Position numbers and translations under genes: made by a program. Of a stretch of 5,173 nt of DNA, positions 1-5,173 are shown in pieces. The stretch is from JBCDBH01 sp039184055. Its GTDB lineage: Bacteria > Acidobacteriota > Thermoanaerobaculia > Multivoradales > J023. The notes beneath the pieces were generated by a model. It made no database searches, was not told the DNA's origin, and saw only the letters and a list, made by a program, of their open reading frames with translations. The stretch is taken from positions 1 to 5,173 of the forward strand of contig JBCDBH010000413.1 of NCBI GenBank assembly GCA_039184055.1, read 5' to 3'. Position 1 is the stretch's first letter; each line of letters starts with the position of its first letter.

Positions 1-79
1 CGCGCTGGAACAAGGCGTCCGCGAAGCGAGTGGGTAGAGTTCTTCTCGTCAACGGGAACGACCCATAGGAGAGACAACC
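1..79 (+). other. Upstream gene tail (uncertain) and leader of the aldo/keto reductase gene
   Basis: This stretch is too short to assign. Two plus-strand frames could be the 3' end of an upstream gene: one ends in TAG at 35-37 (last residues ALEQGVREASG) and the other in TAG at 66-68 (ending LVNGNDP), the latter running into the next gene's ribosome-binding site. Neither tail is recognisable, and only one at most can be real. The GC-rich third positions of the second frame slightly favour it over its first ten codons. I see no convincing -35/-10 promoter, so the aldo/keto reductase gene may be read from a promoter outside the window. Confidence 0.3.
67..73 (+). promoter_or_regulatory. Ribosome-binding site of the aldo/keto reductase gene
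   Basis: AGGAGAG lies 6 bases before the ATG at 80. It is a strong Shine-Dalgarno match at normal spacing and fixes this ATG as the start. Confidence 0.85.
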
Positions 80-1201
80 ATGCATTACTACACACTCGGA
101 CGCACCGGTCTCAAGGTGAGCCGTTTGGCGCTCGGCACGATGACCTTTGGTGATGATTGGGGCTGGGGCGCGGATGATTCGATGTCGCGACAGATCTTCG
201 ACGCCTATGTAGAAGCGGGCGGTAATTTCTTCGATACGGCGGATCTCTACACGAATGGTCGGTCGGAGGAGATGCTCGGGGCGTTTATTCGTGACGCGGG
301 GATCCGTGATGCGGCGGTGATCGCGACGAAGTTCAGCTACAACGGCCAGCCGGGCAATCCCAACGCGGGTGGCAATGGGCGCAAAAACATCATGCGCGCG
401 GTGGAAGGCTCGCTCAAACGACTCGGAACGGACTACATCGATCTCTACATCCTGCACACCTGGGATCGGGTGACCCCGGCGGAGGAGGTGATGCGCACCT
501 TCGACGATCTGGTACGCAGCGGCAAGGTGCGACATGTCGGGCTGTCGGACGTGCCGGCCTGGTATGCCTCACGCGCCCAGACGATCGCCGAGCTGCGTGG
601 CTATGAGCCGGTGTCGGCGCTGCAGCTCGAGTACAACCTCACCGAGCGCAATATCGAGAACGAATTCGTCGATTTGGGGACGACGCACGGCATGGGCATC
701 ATGGTGTGGAGTCCGCTGGCGTCGGGGCTCTTGTCGGGCAAGTACAACCCGAGCAAAGAGGGCGCGCTGGGCGAGGGTCGTCTCAAGACGGTCGAGGGCT
801 CGGGCAATCCGGCGTTCGAGAAGTTCACCGTGCGCAATTGGCAGATTGTCGCCGAGCTCGAAAAAGTGGCGACCGAGCTCGGGCGGTCGATGGCCCAGGT
901 GGCGGTGAATTGGGTGGCGAATCAGCCGGGCGTGGCGTCGGTGCTGATCGGCGCGACCAAGCTGCATCAGCTCCAGGACAATCTCGGCGCGCTCGATTTC
1001 GCGATTCCTGCCGAGCTTCTGACGCGTCTCGACGCGGTGAGCGCGGAGGCGGCACGCTTTCCTTACACCTTCTTCGGACCCGAGCTTCAGGGCATGTTGA
1101 CCGGTGGCACGGTCGTCGGTGACAAGCCGGCAGGGTACTATCGAGACAAGACACTCGGTGGTGCCGGCGCGGGGGTCGGCGCCGAGGTCGAAGAGAGCTG
1201 A
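80..1201 (+). CDS. Aldo/keto reductase, NADPH-dependent
   Basis: This is a complete 373-residue cytosolic aldo/keto reductase with the (beta/alpha)8-barrel pattern. Such enzymes reduce aldehydes or ketones to alcohols with NADPH; the substrate cannot be read from the sequence. The catalytic tetrad is visible: Asp52 and Tyr57 in FDTADLYTNGRSEE, Lys84 in IATKF, and His126 in DLYILHTWD. Ser156-Asp157 in HVGLSDVPAW sits where the family holds the nicotinamide amide. Residues 209-221 (VWSPLASGLLSGK) and IGATKLHQLQDNL (about 290-302) match the family's cofactor-binding segments. The start is set by AGGAGAG 6 bases upstream. The protein is longer than the usual 320-350 residues because of a C-terminal tail from about residue 338 that ends in a Gly/Ala-rich stretch and an acidic EVEES. 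The SDR gene follows 14 bp after its stop, so the two are probably co-transcribed. Family assignment is firm; the specific role is unknown. Confidence 0.95.
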   Translation: MHYYTLGRTGLKVSRLALGTMTFGDDWGWGADDSMSRQIFDAYVEAGGNFFDTADLYTNGRSEEMLGAFIRDAGIRDAAVIATKFSYNGQPGNPNAGGNGRKNIMRAVEGSLKRLGTDYIDLYILHTWDRVTPAEEVMRTFDDLVRSGKVRHVGLSDVPAWYASRAQTIAELRGYEPVSALQLEYNLTERNIENEFVDLGTTHGMGIMVWSPLASGLLSGKYNPSKEGALGEGRLKTVEGSGNPAFEKFTVRNWQIVAELEKVATELGRSMAQVAVNWVANQPGVASVLIGATKLHQLQDNLGALDFAIPAELLTRLDAVSAEAARFPYTFFGPELQGMLTGGTVVGDKPAGYYRDKTLGGAGAGVGAEVEES

Positions 1202-1205
1202 TCGC

Positions 1206-1210
1206 GGAGA
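1206..1210 (+). promoter_or_regulatory. Ribosome-binding site of the SDR gene
   Basis: GGAGA stands 5 bases before the ATG at 1216, inside the 14-bp gap after the aldo/keto reductase stop. It supports both this start codon and translation from a shared message. Confidence 0.75.
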
Positions 1211-1215
1211 TTCGT

Positions 1216-1902
1216 ATGACTCGACGAACCGCTTTGGTGACCGGTGCCAATCGTGGCATCGGTCTGGCCATCGCCCAGGGGCTGGCCGCTCGGGGTGATA
1301 TCCACGTGCTCGCGGCGTCGCGTGACGCGACGAAGGCGGAGGCCGCCGCGCTGGCGGTGGGTGGTGGCGCGGTCGGGGTAGTGCTCGATGTGTCGGACCC
1401 GGTCGATGCCGAGGTGTGTGCACGGGTGATCGAGGCGGATCACGGGCCGATCGACATCTTGATCAACAATGCCGGGATTCTGATCGACGGCAACGCGGTC
1501 GAGACGCGAACCGCTGATCTCGCCAGGACGTTGGCGGTCAACACCGTCGCGCCCTTCGCCCTGACCCGGGCGCTCGGCCCGGGCATGAAATCACGCGGCT
1601 GGGGACGGATCGTCAATGTGTCGTCGGCCTTGGGCTCGTTCGACGAAGGGCTCGGTGGACCGGCGAGTTATTCGATCAGCAAGGCGGCGCTCAATGCGGT
1701 GACGGTGACTTTCGCGCCGGTGCTCGGCCCCGAAGTGAAGGTCAACTCGGCGTCACCCGGCTGGGTCCGCACCGCGATGGGCGGCGACGCCGCGCCACTC
1801 TCACCCGAAGAAGGCGCCGATACGCCGATCTGGCTCGCCACCCTGCCCGATGATGGGCCGACGGGCAGCTTTTTCCGTGATCGTCGACCGTTCGCATGGT
1901 GA
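1216..1902 (+). CDS. Short-chain dehydrogenase/reductase (SDR), classical type
   Basis: A complete 228-residue classical SDR: a single-domain Rossmann-fold enzyme of the cytosol that oxidises or reduces alcohol/carbonyl substrates with NAD(P)(H). The cofactor motif TGANRGIG is at residues 9-16, with basic Arg13 and Arg36 nearby that would favour NADP(H). Asp58 in VLDVS is the adenine-ring aspartate. NNAG is at 84-87. The catalytic residues are Asn109 (AVNTVAPF), Ser136 or Ser137 (IVNVSSALG), Tyr152 and Lys156 (YSISK, the YxxxK motif). PGWVRTAMGG at 181-190 follows, and the C-terminal part (SPEEGADTPIWLATLPDDGPTGSFF, in two pieces around 196-220) resembles the carbonyl-reductase-like SDR branch. 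That branch is usually about 230-240 residues, so the protein looks full length. It follows the aldo/keto reductase gene by 14 bp and probably shares its transcript. The substrate is unknown. Its stop lies 6 bp from that of the convergent flavoprotein gene. Confidence 0.95.
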   Translation: MTRRTALVTGANRGIGLAIAQGLAARGDIHVLAASRDATKAEAAALAVGGGAVGVVLDVSDPVDAEVCARVIEADHGPIDILINNAGILIDGNAVETRTADLARTLAVNTVAPFALTRALGPGMKSRGWGRIVNVSSALGSFDEGLGGPASYSISKAALNAVTVTFAPVLGPEVKVNSASPGWVRTAMGGDAAPLSPEEGADTPIWLATLPDDGPTGSFFRDRRPFAW

Positions 1903-1908
1903 GCAGTC

Positions 1909-3531
1909 TCAATTCGACAGGTACTGGTGGATCGCCGAGACGACCACCGAGCCTTCACCGACCGCCGACGCGACGCGTTTGACCGAGCCGGCGCGGAGAT
2001 CGCCCACCGCCCACACGCCGGGTAGCGACGTGGCGAAGGGGTCGCCTTCGTGCCCGGTGATCACAAAACCTTTGTCGTCGAGGTCGAGGGTGTCACGTAG
2101 CCAACTCGTGTGGGGCGCGGCGCCGATCATGATGAAGAGAGCGCGAGTGTCGATGTGTTTTTCTTCGCCGGTGTCGCGGTTGGTGAGGGTGAGTCGTTCG
2201 AGTCGCTCGTCGCCGTCGAGCGTCGAGACGACGGAACGGGTCCACAGCTCGATCCGCGGGTCGTTGTGGATACGGTCGGAGAGATACGACGACATGGTGG
2301 CCGCCAGACCTTCACCGCGCACCACGATGTGCGTGCAGCGAGCGTGACGCGATAAGTACATCGCCGCCTGGCCGGCCGAGTTGCCACCGCCGATGATCAC
2401 CGCGTTGGTCCCCGTGCAAAAACGCGCTTCGAGGTGGGTGGCGGCGTAGTAGACCCCGGCGCCTTCGAAGTCGTCGAGCCGATCGAGACCGAGCTGGCGG
2501 TATTGCACGCCGCAGGCGAGCACCACGGCGCGCGCGCGGACACAGCAGCCGTCGTCGAGCTCGATGGCGAAGCCTTCGTCGTTCGGTTTGAGACCGACGG
2601 CGCGACGTGGCACGGTGATCCGGGCGCCGAATTTGATCGCCTGAATTTGACCCTGGTAGGCGAGGTCGCTCCCTGAGATCCCGGTCGAAAAACCCAGGTA
2701 ATTCTCGATCCGTGACGAGGTGCCGGCCTGACCGCCGATCGCGGTGTCTTCGATCACCAGCGTGCGCAGGCCTTCCGATGCGCCGTAGACCGCCGCCGCG
2801 AGCCCGGCGGGGCCCGCGCCGACCACGGCGAGATCGAAGAGCTCGTCTTTGCTCACGTCGAGATCGAAACCGAGCCCGCGCGCCAGCTCTTGATTCGACG
2901 GGTTGTGGAGAAGCCCCGAACGGCCGCTGATCACCACGGTGCCGTCTTGGGGAATGGGGCATTCGATCTGCTTGCTTTCCGGATCTTCGCGATTGATGAA
3001 GCGATGTGGAATCCGGTTGCGGCTGAGGAATTCGAGCACGCGCACGGAACGCGAATCGCCTTCGCGACCGACCACTCGCACGCTGCCTTCGCCCCATTCG
3101 ATCAACACGCGACGTCGGGCGGCGAACGAGCTGACGATGACGTCGCTGAGCTCGGGCACCGAGGCCACGAGCTCCATGACGGTCGCTTGGGGCACGACGA
3201 TCATCTTGGCGTCGGTCACGGCGATTCCGGCCAGAAACGTGCCCTGGCCCATCAACAGACCGATTTCACCGATCAAATTGGGCGCCTCGATCTGCACCAC
3301 CACCTCGCCACCCACCCGGTCGACGATGTCGACCTTGCCTTCGAGCAGGTAGTACATGTCGTAGCTCGGCTGCCCGACCTCCCAGAGCACTTCTTCCGGC
3401 GTGGCGGTTTTCTCCTCGCCGTGCTCACGCAGGATGTCGACCAGCTCGGGGGCCAGCTCCAACCACGCCACGCGTTCGAGCTCGTTACGCGGAATGGACG
3501 ATCGGCGAGTGGGGCGTGCGGTGGTGGTCAT
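1909..3531 (-). CDS. Cyclic-nucleotide-binding-domain/thioredoxin-reductase-like FAD-dependent oxidoreductase
   Basis: A 540-residue, probably soluble, three-part flavoprotein. Residues about 15-145 form a CNB-like beta-roll (YYLLEGKVDIV, then IGEIGLLMGQG at 87-97). Residues about 160-225 (VRVLEFLSRNRIPHRFINRE through NPSNQELARGLGF) resemble the thioredoxin/glutaredoxin-fold linker found in this fusion family. From 232 on comes a thioredoxin-reductase-like core: FAD motif GAGPAG (238-243), GGQAGTSSRIENYLGF (266-281), NAD(P)H motif GGGNSA (381-386), and second FAD motif GVWAVGDLRAGSVKRVASA (505-523). The TrxR redox pair CxxC is absent; the matching place reads YYAATHLEA (361-369). The usual ATG before the NAD(P) domain is ACG (339-341). 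The only cysteines are C191, C329, C330, C340, C372 and C399, with no CxxC. Such proteins are known as a family, but their electron acceptor is, as far as I know, not established. The ATG at 3531 is preferred to a start at 3717: GGGAG lies 7 bases upstream, and the extra 62 residues do not look like protein and would run into the divergent hydrolase gene. Confidence 0.93.
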   Translation of the reverse strand: MTTTARPTRRSSIPRNELERVAWLELAPELVDILREHGEEKTATPEEVLWEVGQPSYDMYYLLEGKVDIVDRVGGEVVVQIEAPNLIGEIGLLMGQGTFLAGIAVTDAKMIVVPQATVMELVASVPELSDVIVSSFAARRRVLIEWGEGSVRVVGREGDSRSVRVLEFLSRNRIPHRFINREDPESKQIECPIPQDGTVVISGRSGLLHNPSNQELARGLGFDLDVSKDELFDLAVVGAGPAGLAAAVYGASEGLRTLVIEDTAIGGQAGTSSRIENYLGFSTGISGSDLAYQGQIQAIKFGARITVPRRAVGLKPNDEGFAIELDDGCCVRARAVVLACGVQYRQLGLDRLDDFEGAGVYYAATHLEARFCTGTNAVIIGGGNSAGQAAMYLSRHARCTHIVVRGEGLAATMSSYLSDRIHNDPRIELWTRSVVSTLDGDERLERLTLTNRDTGEEKHIDTRALFIMIGAAPHTSWLRDTLDLDDKGFVITGHEGDPFATSLPGVWAVGDLRAGSVKRVASAVGEGSVVVSAIHQYLSN

Positions 3532-3538
3532 CGGCGTT

Positions 3539-3543
3539 CTCCC
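3539..3543 (-). promoter_or_regulatory. Ribosome-binding site that decides the flavoprotein start
   Basis: Read on the minus strand, GGGAG stands 7 bases before the ATG at 3531. It rules in this start over the upstream in-frame one at 3717, which would overlap the divergent serine hydrolase gene by more than 100 bases. Confidence 0.75.
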
Positions 3544-3554
3544 ACGGAATCGAA

Positions 3555-3574
3555 GCGCGATTTGTGAATCTCGC
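3555..3574. repeat. Imperfect inverted repeat, candidate operator
   Basis: GCGCGATT and AATCTCGC are inverted copies matching at 7 of 8 positions, separated by TGTG. The site is central in the divergent intergenic region, where a repressor or activator could act on both genes. A dyad of this quality can arise by chance in 69 bases (I estimate roughly a one-in-five expectation over all spacings up to about 10), so this is a candidate only. Confidence 0.25.
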
Positions 3575-3600
3575 CAGCGGCTCGCACGTACTTGGAGGCG

Positions 3601-4614
3601 ATGGCAAAGACGTTGATGGAATGGCAATCCTACGTCGACGATACCTTCGACGCACACACCCCGGGTGGTTGTATGGCCCTGGTGCGAGGCGGAGCGGTCG
3701 AGCTCGTGCGTGCGCACGGCGTCACCCGGCTCGAGGAGAGTACGGCGATCGACCGCGACACGCCGATGCAGCTCGCCTCGATCAGCAAGGCGATCTTCGC
3801 GCTCGTGGTGCTACGGCTGTGTGGCGAGGGCAAGCTCGATCTCGATGCGACGATAGATCGTTACGTTCCCGAGCTAGAAGCCTACGACGATTGCACGCTA
3901 CGGCACGTGCTCAGCCATACCAGCGTGATTCCGAACGTCTACGGCCTGTTGCTTTTTACCTACGACATCGAAAAGAAGCTCGGGCGGTTGCCACGCGATC
4001 GTTATGAGAGTCGCGACATGGTCAAGCGAATCGTCGGGGCGAAACGCTCGAAGAAGCACCGGCCCGGCGAGCGCATGCTCTACAACAACGCCGCCTACGA
4101 TTGCCTAGCGGTGGTGATCGAGAACGTCACCGGACAGCAGGTGACCGAGGTGATGCGGAGTGTGTTCGACGAATGGGGCATGACGTCGACCGGTCTGCAC
4201 GACGGATCGATCGCTACCGAAGGTCACGTCAAAATCTGGCGGACCGTCGATCGCTATCCACCGCATCCGCTCGACTATCCATACGGCTCGGGCGGGGTGG
4301 TCTCGACCCTCGACGACATGCTCGTCTTACAGCGCGTGCTCGCCGAAGGACGAACCGGTGTGCCGGACGAGCTTCTCGAGCATGCCTGGACACCCACCGA
4401 GATGCCGAGTGGCAAGACGCTTCCCTACGGTCTCGGCTGGGGGCTCGAGGGCGAAGGTGCCGCCAAGCTGGTGTGGCACAACGGTGGCTGGCGGGGGTTT
4501 CGTTCAGCCTTCTATTGGCGTCCCGCAACCGACGACGCCGCGATCGTCTTGCTCAATCGCGACGACGTCGATCCCGACAAGCTCGCCTTGGCGATGCTCG
4601 GCGTTTCTTCTTAG
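3601..4614 (+). CDS. Serine hydrolase, class C beta-lactamase/peptidase S12-like family
   Basis: A complete 337-residue protein of the beta-lactamase (class C)/penicillin-binding-protein-like fold, a family that includes esterases, D-amino-acid peptidases and lactamases. The three active-site motifs are all present: SxxK as Ser60-Ile-Ser-Lys63 (LASISKAIFA), YxN as Tyr161-Asn-Asn163 (LYNNAAYD), and HxG as His293-Asn-Gly295 (WHNGGWRGF). The N-terminal PGGCMALVRGG (21-31) and HVLSHTS (102-108) are family landmarks. The length covers one catalytic domain with no C-terminal lipocalin-like extension. There is no signal peptide or transmembrane segment: the N-terminus MAKTLMEWQSYVDD is polar, so the enzyme is predicted cytosolic, which argues against a cell-wall or antibiotic-defence role. 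The start is not settled. GGAGG at 3594-3598 is only 2 bases from the ATG at 3601, and in-frame TTG 3592, TTG 3613 and ATG 3616 are alternatives. ATG 3616 would remove 5 residues and keep all motifs. Substrate unknown. Confidence 0.9.
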   Translation: MAKTLMEWQSYVDDTFDAHTPGGCMALVRGGAVELVRAHGVTRLEESTAIDRDTPMQLASISKAIFALVVLRLCGEGKLDLDATIDRYVPELEAYDDCTLRHVLSHTSVIPNVYGLLLFTYDIEKKLGRLPRDRYESRDMVKRIVGAKRSKKHRPGERMLYNNAAYDCLAVVIENVTGQQVTEVMRSVFDEWGMTSTGLHDGSIATEGHVKIWRTVDRYPPHPLDYPYGSGGVVSTLDDMLVLQRVLAEGRTGVPDELLEHAWTPTEMPSGKTLPYGLGWGLEGEGAAKLVWHNGGWRGFRSAFYWRPATDDAAIVLLNRDDVDPDKLALAMLGVSS

Positions 4615-4615
4615 A

Positions 4616-5173
4616 TCATTCGGTGACAAGCGCTTTGAAGGCGAAGGCGGCGAGCACCGCGCCGATGACTTGCGCGACCAGATAGACCCAGATGAAGCTC
4701 CAGGTCGACATGCCCATCACGCACAGACCGACCGCTACCGCCGGGTTGAAGGCGGCTCCCGAGATCGCGCCGACGGAGTAGGCGCCCCCGGTAACCGTAA
4801 AGCCGATCGCCAGACCGTAGAAGGAGTTGCCCTCGGTGCCTTTGGAGGTGGCGACGTTGAGGATCACCCACACCAGGGCGAACGTGAAGAGGATCTCGGC
4901 GATCAGCGCGGGGCCGACCTCGAACGTAGCGACGGTCATTTCCTGGTCACCCGACAGGGCGCCGACGGTCAGCGCCGCCGCCACCGTGCCGACGAGTTGC
5001 GCGGCGATATATCCCGGAATGTCCGAGGCAGCGCATTTCCCCCGGATAAAAACCGCGAGGGTCACCGCAGGGTTGTAGTGTGCCCCGGAAATGTGGCCAC
5101 CGGCGAAGACCATGACCATCAGCACCGCGCCGATGGCGATTGGCGCCAAGATGCCAGCCCCGCCGAGCCCGGC
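4616..5173 (-). CDS. Aquaporin-family (MIP) channel, 5' end outside the window
   Basis: The reading frame is open to the window edge, giving the last 185 residues of a major intrinsic protein. An internal TTG at 5149 should not be taken as the start, because the residues before it (AGLGGAGI) continue the protein; the first transmembrane helix is missing. MIP channels are inner-membrane tetramers passing water, glycerol or small neutral solutes. Both pore half-helices are present: HISGAHYNPAVTLAV (first NPA at partial residues 34-36) and AISGAAFNPAVAVG (second NPA at 143-145). Hydrophobic helices lie at about 8-24, 52-72, 88-106, 118-135 and 159-178. The second NPA is followed by Val146, not the arginine that lines the selectivity filter in AqpZ (NPARS) and GlpF (NPARD). 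Lining up with AqpZ without gaps gives Ile, Ala, Ala, Val at the four filter positions. The family is certain but the substrate cannot be called water or glycerol. The gene ends 1 bp from the convergent serine hydrolase stop. Confidence 0.93.
   Translation of the reverse strand, partial: AGLGGAGILAPIAIGAVLMVMVFAGGHISGAHYNPAVTLAVFIRGKCAASDIPGYIAAQLVGTVAAALTVGALSGDQEMTVATFEVGPALIAEILFTFALVWVILNVATSKGTEGNSFYGLAIGFTVTGGAYSVGAISGAAFNPAVAVGLCVMGMSTWSFIWVYLVAQVIGAVLAAFAFKALVTE

Larger units (their letters stand above)
3532..3600. promoter_or_regulatory. Divergent intergenic region between the flavoprotein and serine hydrolase genes
   Basis: These 69 bases must carry the 5' signals of two genes transcribed away from each other, unless promoters lie inside the opposing coding sequences. 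I find no good sigma-70 pair on either strand. TTGTGA at 3562-3567 followed 17 bases later by CACGTA is a poor match. An imperfect dyad sits near the centre, at 3555-3574. The placement as a shared promoter region is inferred from gene orientation. Confidence 0.55.

Noticed and set aside
569..1423. Minus-strand open frame of 284 codons across the aldo/keto reductase and SDR genes
   Set aside because: It is antisense to two well-supported genes and crosses their junction. Its protein is rich in Arg, His and Pro with no family resemblance, as expected of a high-GC shadow frame.
2312..3097. Second minus-strand frame of 261 codons inside the flavoprotein gene
   Set aside because: It is extremely Arg-rich with no motif. 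The overlapping frame carries the clear FAD and NAD(P)H motifs.
2890..3567. Plus-strand open frame of 225 codons opposite the CNB region of the flavoprotein
   Set aside because: Its His/Asp-rich composition and position opposite a conserved domain mark it as a shadow frame. It also runs through the divergent promoter region.
3563..3586. CRP-like half-sites TGTGA and TCGCA in the divergent region
   Set aside because: The gap between them is 14 bases, whereas a CRP-type site needs 6. The match to the second half-site is also imperfect.
3532..3717. Extension of the flavoprotein to an upstream start at 3717
   Set aside because: The 62 extra residues are unlike the family, the extension would overlap the divergent hydrolase gene, and GGGAG is well placed for the ATG at 3531.
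4590..4640. Possible intrinsic terminator at TTTCTTCTT before the hydrolase stop
   Set aside because: No stable GC-rich stem immediately precedes the T-rich stretch, and it is still coding sequence.
4616..5149. Aquaporin read as a complete gene starting at TTG 5149
   Set aside because: The frame stays open to the window edge with aquaporin-like residues, and the first transmembrane helix would be missing. It is better called 5'-partial.

Overview
The window is 5.2 kb of high-GC bacterial DNA, dense with genes and with no mobile element, RNA gene, CRISPR array or long non-coding stretch that I can see. The GC-rich wobble positions, strong Shine-Dalgarno sites and short gaps are those of a free-living high-GC bacterium. 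The fused cyclic-nucleotide-binding/thioredoxin-reductase-like protein would fit Myxococcota, Actinobacteria or high-GC Proteobacteria, but I cannot name a taxon from this sequence.

Layout. Positions 1-79 hold the probable tail of an upstream gene and the leader of an aldo/keto reductase gene (80-1201, +). A short-chain dehydrogenase gene follows 14 bp later (1216-1902, +), so these two probably form an operon. Facing it, with 6 bp between stop codons, is a long flavoprotein gene (1909-3531, -). It encodes an N-terminal cyclic-nucleotide-binding-like domain, a thioredoxin-fold-like linker and a thioredoxin-reductase-like FAD/NAD(P)H core. A 69-bp divergent intergenic region (3532-3600) separates it from a class C beta-lactamase-family serine hydrolase gene (3601-4614, +). 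That gene ends 1 bp from the stop codon of an aquaporin-family channel gene on the opposite strand (4616-5173, -), whose 5' end lies outside the window.

How the genes may work together. Three of the five genes are pyridine-nucleotide-linked oxidoreductases: an AKR, an SDR and a flavin-dependent TrxR-like protein. That suggests a general carbonyl- or redox-handling neighbourhood. The flavoprotein is convergent to the first two rather than co-transcribed with them, so a shared pathway is inference only. The serine hydrolase and the aquaporin have no evident link to them.

No clearly new multi-gene system is visible. The points most worth a second look are inside proteins. The aquaporin lacks the near-universal arginine after its second NPA motif and has a wholly non-polar predicted selectivity filter. 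The flavoprotein lacks both the TrxR CxxC and the cyclic-nucleotide phosphate-binding arginine. There is also an imperfect dyad in the divergent promoter region.
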